From an uncultured Ruminococcus sp. (GTDB taxonomy: Bacteria > Bacillota > Clostridia > Oscillospirales > Ruminococcaceae), in contig CACZGM010000032.1 in the NCBI GenBank assembly GCA_902780695.1, positions 1 through 42,164 of the forward strand: a stretch of DNA of 42,164 nucleotides, written 5' to 3'. The notes beneath the pieces are model-generated. The model had not been told where the DNA came from. It saw nothing but the letters and a program-made list of their open reading frames with translations, and did no database searches. Below, in pieces: positions 38,570 to 42,164 of the stretch. Position numbers and translations under genes: made by a program. Each line of letters begins with the position of its first letter. Position 1 is the first letter of the stretch.

Positions 38570-39219
38570 GCCCGCACCCCCTTGTCAAGAGCCGGTATCA
38601 GTGCGGCTGATACTATTGTTTCCAGTATGATCGCCGTTACGATAAGCCATTCGGTCTGATATGCTATCGCTCCCATTTCAAGCATACAGAGTATTCCGTA
38701 AGAGAACGCGAGTATGTTGAACAGCCGCAGACAGCTTACAACGCCGTAATCTATATCGGGAATGAATATATGCTTCATGTGGAAGTACGATGCGGAACCG
38801 ATGGACAGCGCGACTATTCCGTCCGTTATTTTCTCAACATCGGTAGTGTCACTCAACACTATCGCCGCATACATCAGAACTGTAAAAATAGTGCCGGAAA
38901 GTGCTATTATGCGGTATTTGCGTAAATCTCTGCTTCCGTCGTCCACAAGCGAGTCTATCTGGCCGTAGTTTGAAGAGAAGAAGAACGAGAACGCGCCTAT
39001 CGTGCCGAGTGTGCCGACATGGAATATACCCATGACCGGCAGTCCGGTGATATGTCTTGCGAGGATATACGCGCGTCCGAGCATTATACAGCCCACACCG
39101 AGAACTATCATCGACGCGTACAGGGGTCTGTGCGGTTTGAGGTACCGCACGGCACCGTAGGTGAACCCACCGGCTGCGGAAAGAGTCAGAGCAATATTAA
39201 GAATAAGAATAGGATCCAT
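38557..39219 (-). CDS. Multi-TM protein of unknown function heading the operon
   Basis: 220 aa with about seven predicted helices (LILNIALTLSAAGGFTYGAV; LYASMIVLGVGCIMLGRAYIL; ITGLPVMGIFHVGTLGTIGAFSFFFSSNYG; and four more). A charged loop, DSLVDDGSRDLRKYR, joins helices 3 and 4. I recognise no family. The frame is open to 39279, but I start at the ATG at 39219 where CGGAGA lies 5 bases before. It is the first gene of the operon and overlaps the PrsW-like gene by 13 bp. It could be a sensor, a PrsW partner or a 7TM-type receptor. Confidence 0.8.
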   Translation of the reverse strand: MDPILILNIALTLSAAGGFTYGAVRYLKPHRPLYASMIVLGVGCIMLGRAYILARHITGLPVMGIFHVGTLGTIGAFSFFFSSNYGQIDSLVDDGSRDLRKYRIIALSGTIFTVLMYAAIVLSDTTDVEKITDGIVALSIGSASYFHMKHIFIPDIDYGVVSCLRLFNILAFSYGILCMLEMGAIAYQTEWLIVTAIILETIVSAALIPALDKGVRAWSK

Positions 39220-39282
39220 AATATCTCCGTTTCTTATAAATCTGTTCTGTGTGTTCCGGCAGATCCCGGACATACACAATAT

Positions 39283-39311
39283 ATTATATCACAAGTCGTC
39301 CGTTTTTGCAA
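39283..39311 (-). promoter_or_regulatory. Promoter of the 7TM-PrsW-MATE-GH3-SpoIIE operon
   Basis: Minus strand: TTGCAA (39311-39306), 17-bp spacer and TATAAT (39288-39283). The start is near 39276 and the leader about 57 nt. Confidence 0.78.
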
Positions 39312-39360
39312 CATAAAAATGCAGAGTTTTGGCATTTTATTGCAGCACTGAATCGGTGAA

Positions 39361-39397
39361 AAAGCGTATTTGGAAACTGAAAGCGCATATTTGGAAA
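39361..39397 (+). repeat. Direct repeat upstream of the thi promoter
   Basis: AAAGCGTATTTGGAAA (39361-39376) and AAAGCGCATATTTGGAAA (39380-39397) are near-identical direct copies ending just before the -35 box at 39404. Confidence 0.6.
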
Positions 39398-39403
39398 AAA
39401 CAC

Positions 39404-39432
39404 TTGCATTTTTCCGGGAAATAGTGTATAAT
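39404..39432 (+). promoter_or_regulatory. Promoter of the thiamine operon
   Basis: TTGCAT (39404-39409), a 17-bp spacer and TATAAT (39427-39432), about 50 bp upstream of the TPP riboswitch. It is divergent from the promoter at 39283-39311. Confidence 0.82.
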
Positions 39433-39485
39433 ATCATTGTTAAAAAACGGACGAGAAGCAGCGATTGACGATCTCCTGTCGTCAA

Positions 39486-39576
39486 TTGTTCGGGCGGGAG
39501 CTTGTGTTACAGGCTGAGATAAGGGTAATGACCCTTGACCGTGAACCTGATTTGGGTAATGCCAACGTAGGGACAA
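39486..39576 (+). ncRNA. TPP riboswitch (THI element)
   Basis: The conserved TPP aptamer cores are present in order: CGGGAGC, ACAGGCTGAGAT, GACCCTTGACCGTGAACCTGA, TTGGGTAATGCCAACGTAGGGA. The ends TTGTTC and GGACAA close the P1 stem. It binds thiamine diphosphate and turns expression down. A terminator-like hairpin follows at 39594-39624 and the thiW start 220 bp later, so control is probably at transcription termination. Confidence 0.95.
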
Positions 39577-39593
39577 ACATATATGCTTGTTTG

Positions 39594-39624
39594 CGGAGGC
39601 TGCCTGCGGGTTAGTCTCCGTTTT
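39594..39624 (+). terminator. Riboswitch-controlled terminator
   Basis: CGGAG-GCT and AGT-CTCCG pair around the loop (39594-39620), followed by TTTT. It lies 18 bp past the aptamer, the expected position for the OFF hairpin. Positions 39625-39795 are leader with no supported gene. Confidence 0.65.
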
Positions 39625-39795
39625 GCGTGAAAGAAAGGAAGTGAATGACTGTCCCGACGGTCTCGGGCGGATAGAAGGGGAGCGCCTTGTGTCTGTATTT
39701 TGCGAGGGAACCCGTGTTTCGGGGTGAGAGGGAGAAAGTGATCTCCGACCGGCGGAATGATATTATTCCGAAAAAAGCGAAAGAAGGAATTACTT

Positions 39796-40521
39796 ATGAA
39801 GAACTCGAAGGTTCTCAAAATGGCAGTGCTCTCCATGCTCGTTGCTCTCGGTGTCGTCATTTCCCCGATACTGCGCGTGGAGGGTATGTGCCCCATGGCA
39901 CATTTTATCAACATCGTATGCTCGGTACTGCTCGGACCGTGGTACTCGCTGCTGTGCGCGACGCTTATCGGCATTATCCGCATGGCGCTTATGGGCATAC
40001 CGCCGCTCGCGCTTACCGGTGCGGTATTCGGCGCTTTCCTGTCGGGCGTTTTTTACAGAATGTCAAAGGGCAGGATAATTGCCGCCGTTCTCGGTGAGGT
40101 CATCGGCACCGGCATTATCGGCGCAATCGTTTCTTACCCCGTGATGACTTTCCTGTGGGGAAAAGAGGGTCTCAGCTGGCTGTTTTATATCCCGTCGTTC
40201 ACCGCGGGTACGCTCATCGGCGGCAGCATAGCTTTTATCTTCCTGAGAAAGCTCGCAGATAACGGAATGCTCCCGAAAATGCAGGGTGCTCTCGGTTCAC
40301 AGACCTTTTCCGACAAGCGGAGCGTCGTATCCACAACATTAACGATAGCCGCGTTCGGCGCGATAGCGTTCATCGTGACAGAAATACTTATGAACATTTT
40401 CAGCCTTACCGACCCGATCTGGCAGTATATAGCCTACGGTTCGCTCGGGGCATTTGCCGCGGCGGCGGTGATATATTTCATCGTGAAAAAAGCGGGGAGG
40501 GAGAAAGCGGTTGATAAATGA
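39796..40521 (+). CDS. thiW: ThiW, thiazole-precursor ECF transporter S component
   Basis: 241 aa with about six membrane helices. ThiW proteins import the thiazole precursor hydroxyethylthiazole. The sequence has the family start (VLKMAVLSMLVALGVVISPILRVEGMCPMAHFINIVCSVLLGPWYSLLCA). It would pair with a shared ECF energy module encoded elsewhere. The ATG at 39796 has AAGGA 9 bases before it; a longer frame from 39757 lacks a site. It is the first gene behind the TPP riboswitch. The next gene, thiM, starts 11 bp before its end, so the two are coupled. Confidence 0.92.
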   Translation: MKNSKVLKMAVLSMLVALGVVISPILRVEGMCPMAHFINIVCSVLLGPWYSLLCATLIGIIRMALMGIPPLALTGAVFGAFLSGVFYRMSKGRIIAAVLGEVIGTGIIGAIVSYPVMTFLWGKEGLSWLFYIPSFTAGTLIGGSIAFIFLRKLADNGMLPKMQGALGSQTFSDKRSVVSTTLTIAAFGAIAFIVTEILMNIFSLTDPIWQYIAYGSLGAFAAAAVIYFIVKKAGREKAVDK

Positions 40522-41308
40522 TATAAGGCGCTCCGTGAGGGAACGCGCCCCGCTTATACACTGCATAACAAATCCTATATCCATTAACCAGTGCGCAAAC
40601 GTCATCCTCGCGGCGGGAGCCCGTCCGATGATGGCGGAGCACCCGGACGAAGCCGCGGTGATAACCCGTACCGCGGGAGCAGTGATGCTCAATCTCGGCA
40701 ATTTTACCGATGTGCGCGGCAAGTCGATGATGATATCGGCGCGGACGGCGCGAGAGAACGGGATACCGTTCATTCTTGACGTGTGCGGCGCGGCCTGTCT
40801 CACAACGAGACGGGACTATGCGCTGTCGCTTATTGCGGAATCTGTCCCGTCTGTGATAAAGGGCAATTATTCCGAGATAAACGCGCTGTGCAACGCGCAT
40901 TACAGCTCTTCGGGCGTTGATGCCGATGCCTCGCTCGGAACGCCGGAGCTTGACACTGCCGCTGTGCGTCTTGCACGCGAATACGGCACCGCGGTGCTTG
41001 CAAGCGGAAAGACAGATATAGTCACCGACGGGAAGCGTCTGATACACATATACAACGGCAGTCCGCAGCTTGCGGCCGTTACCGGCACCGGCTGTATGCA
41101 GGGGGCTCTCTGCGCGGCATATCTCTCCGCGGGGACGGCACTTGACGCTGCTGTGGGAGCCTGTGCGGTATTTGGCATCTGCGGCAGACTCGCAGAAACG
41201 GAAAAAGGAAGCGGCACATTTTTCACCGGACTTATGGACGCGCTTTCAACGATAGGCGACAACGATATAGAAAAATACACAGATACGGAGGAAACGGTTC
41301 TTGAATAA
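40511..41308 (+). CDS. thiM: Hydroxyethylthiazole kinase
   Basis: 265 aa. It phosphorylates 4-methyl-5-(2-hydroxyethyl)thiazole to the form used by ThiE. Motifs: PLIHCITNPISINQCANVILAAGARPMMAEHPDEA near the N-terminus, the substrate segment PFILDVCGAAC, VIKGNYSEI, and the ATP/anion-hole motif AAVTGTGCMQGALC near residue 195. It begins with TTG at 40511, overlapping thiW by 11 bp, with GGGAG 7 bases upstream; the ATG at 40518 is out of frame. It is salvage-type: no thiC or thiazole synthesis gene is present here. Confidence 0.94.
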   Translation: MINDIRRSVRERAPLIHCITNPISINQCANVILAAGARPMMAEHPDEAAVITRTAGAVMLNLGNFTDVRGKSMMISARTARENGIPFILDVCGAACLTTRRDYALSLIAESVPSVIKGNYSEINALCNAHYSSSGVDADASLGTPELDTAAVRLAREYGTAVLASGKTDIVTDGKRLIHIYNGSPQLAAVTGTGCMQGALCAAYLSAGTALDAAVGACAVFGICGRLAETEKGSGTFFTGLMDALSTIGDNDIEKYTDTEETVLE

Positions 41309-41936
41309 ACCCGACACAAGACTGTATTTCATAACAGACAGCACCCCGTACAGCGAGGAAGAGTTCCTTTCCCGCACGGAAGCGGCTCTGCGCGGCGGAG
41401 TCACGCTTATACAGCTGCGCGAGAAGGAGCGCACTGCCCGCGAATACCTGTCGCTTGCCCGGAAGGTACACGCACTTGCCCAGCGGTACAGCGTTCCGCT
41501 TATCATAGATGACAGGCTCGATGTGGCAATGGCAGCCGACACTGAGGGAGTGCATCTCGGTCAGAGCGATCTGCCGATATCCGCCGCCCGCCGTATATGG
41601 GGCGCGGATAAGATCGTCGGCGCTACGGCAAAGACCGTTGAGCAGGCAAAGGAAGCGTATGAGCAGGGTGCGGATTATCTCGGCGTAGGAGCTATCTATC
41701 CCACGACCACAAAGGTAAAGACGATACTTACATCGACTGAAACGCTTGCGGAGATCTGCAAGGCTGTTCCGATACCGGTGAACGCCATAGGCGGACTGAA
41801 CAAGGACAACATAGACGTTCTGAAAGGCATACCGATAGCCGGTATATGCGCCGTTTCCGCAATAATGAAAGCAGCCGATCCGGAGCTTGCCGTCCGCGAG
41901 CTTTCGGAAGCTGTGCGTTTGAAACTCGGTTTCTGA
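41301..41936 (+). CDS. thiE: Thiamine phosphate synthase
   Basis: 211 aa, a TIM barrel that joins HMP-pyrophosphate and thiazole phosphate to make thiamine monophosphate. It has GVTLIQLREKERT, the phosphate-binding LIIDDRLDVAMAADTEGVHLGQSDLP, VGATAKTVEQAKEAYEQGADYLGVGAIYPTTTK, and GIAGICAVSAIM near the end. It starts with TTG at 41301, overlapping thiM by 8 bp, with CGGAGG 8 bases before. It is the last thi gene in the window; no thiD is seen in 39404-42164. Confidence 0.94.
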   Translation: MNKPDTRLYFITDSTPYSEEEFLSRTEAALRGGVTLIQLREKERTAREYLSLARKVHALAQRYSVPLIIDDRLDVAMAADTEGVHLGQSDLPISAARRIWGADKIVGATAKTVEQAKEAYEQGADYLGVGAIYPTTTKVKTILTSTETLAEICKAVPIPVNAIGGLNKDNIDVLKGIPIAGICAVSAIMKAADPELAVRELSEAVRLKLGF

Positions 41937-41972
41937 GCAATGGGGAAACTGTCTCCGGCTTTTCGGGGCGCT

Positions 41973-42030
41973 GTCCGGCTGCTTGTATGCGCGCCTTTGG
42001 AAACCTTCTGTACAAAAAAGCGTGCCGGAC
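41973..42030. repeat. Hairpin repeat, copy 2 (partial)
   Basis: GTCCGGC (41973-41979) and GCCGGAC (42024-42030) enclose TTGTATGCGCGC then CTTTGGAAACCTTC and TGTAC. This is the reverse complement of 32702-32742 with 11 bp missing between GCGCGC and CTTTGG, so the inner hairpin is halved. It lies about 40 bp after thiE. Confidence 0.8.
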
Positions 42031-42124
42031 ACACTAAACCTATCTCACCTTTACACGGAGATTTGAAAGATGCTGATTTCTATATAATTTAGCGCGAAGC
42101 GATTAAAGTTTTTTGGAAAGGGGT

Positions 42125-42163
42125 TTGGGGAATAACCTTTTGTACACAAAAGGTTTTCCCCAA
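42125..42163. repeat. Near-perfect 18-bp inverted repeat at the window end
   Basis: TTGGGGAA-T-AACCTTTTGT-AC-ACAAAAGGTT-TTCCCCAA has one unpaired T on the left and an AC centre. It is a long palindrome without a T-run. It may belong to the same repeat set or mark a downstream element. The stretch 42031-42124 has no supported gene. Confidence 0.6.
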
Positions 42164-42164
42164 G

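Noticed and set aside
39687-40097. 136-codon frame overlapping thiW
   Set aside because: Out of frame with thiW, GTG start without a ribosome site, basic and Cys-rich composition.
1-42164. CRISPR array or cas genes, suggested by the WYL regulators
   Set aside because: No regularly spaced 25-40 bp direct repeats with unique spacers and no cas-like ORF were seen. The short iterons at 4789 and 9642 are not CRISPRs.

Overview
The window looks like a chromosome segment from a Clostridia bacterium close to Ruminococcus/Oscillospiraceae. This is an inference from gene families and style: WYL regulators, the YlqG/FlhB2 pair, che genes, YolD with a Y-family polymerase, and strong TTGACA-17-TATAAT promoters. 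No rRNA or marker gene is present to fix the species. The chromosomal part is moderately GC-rich. The first 9.7 kb reads as more AT-rich and is a mobile element.

Region 1 (1-9760) is one end of an integrative mobilizable or conjugative element. It holds a MobP-type relaxase and MobC, an oriT-like palindrome cluster, a small HTH protein, two face-to-face promoters, an XRE repressor with an ImmA-type protease, and a WYL regulator followed by five 11-bp iterons and a candidate small RNA. It continues with a sigma-like protein, a long untranslated stretch, a MazF toxin, a Bro/KilAC antirepressor-like protein, two tandem small paralogues, an excisionase-like protein and a tyrosine integrase. The element abuts the 3' end of a tRNA-Pro gene. 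Its other end lies outside the window.

Region 2 (9761-16806) has tRNA-Pro and tRNA-Leu, gltX, a MetRS-family gene with an altered KMSKS loop, a STAS protein, a response-regulator remnant, and a 1.34-kb unit with 85-89 bp terminal inverted repeats around a second WYL gene. A membrane-anchored protein with an Asp/Tyr-rich tail follows.

Region 3 (16865-21067, minus) is a six-gene operon: XRE repressor, ImmA-type protease, Y-family polymerase, YolD-like protein, GNAT and SRAP. Two perfect ATTCAC-N6-GTGAAT palindromes bracket its consensus promoter. It reads like a LexA-independent DNA-damage operon. Region 4 (21213-32510) has glycogen phosphorylase, a YlqG-like/FlhB-C pair, and cheA-cheW-cheR-cheB-gtrA plus an unknown gene.

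Region 5 (32511-39311) starts with a hairpin-rich repeat and holds a tightly coupled minus-strand operon: a multi-TM protein, a PrsW-like protease, a MATE transporter fused to an RsbW-like ATPase domain, a GH3-family adenylating enzyme, and a Cache-HAMP-SpoIIE phosphatase. I know of no described pathway with this combination, and it is the best candidate for a new system here. Region 6 (39404-42164) is a TPP-riboswitch-controlled thiW-thiM-thiE operon, followed by a second copy of the hairpin repeat and a long palindrome.
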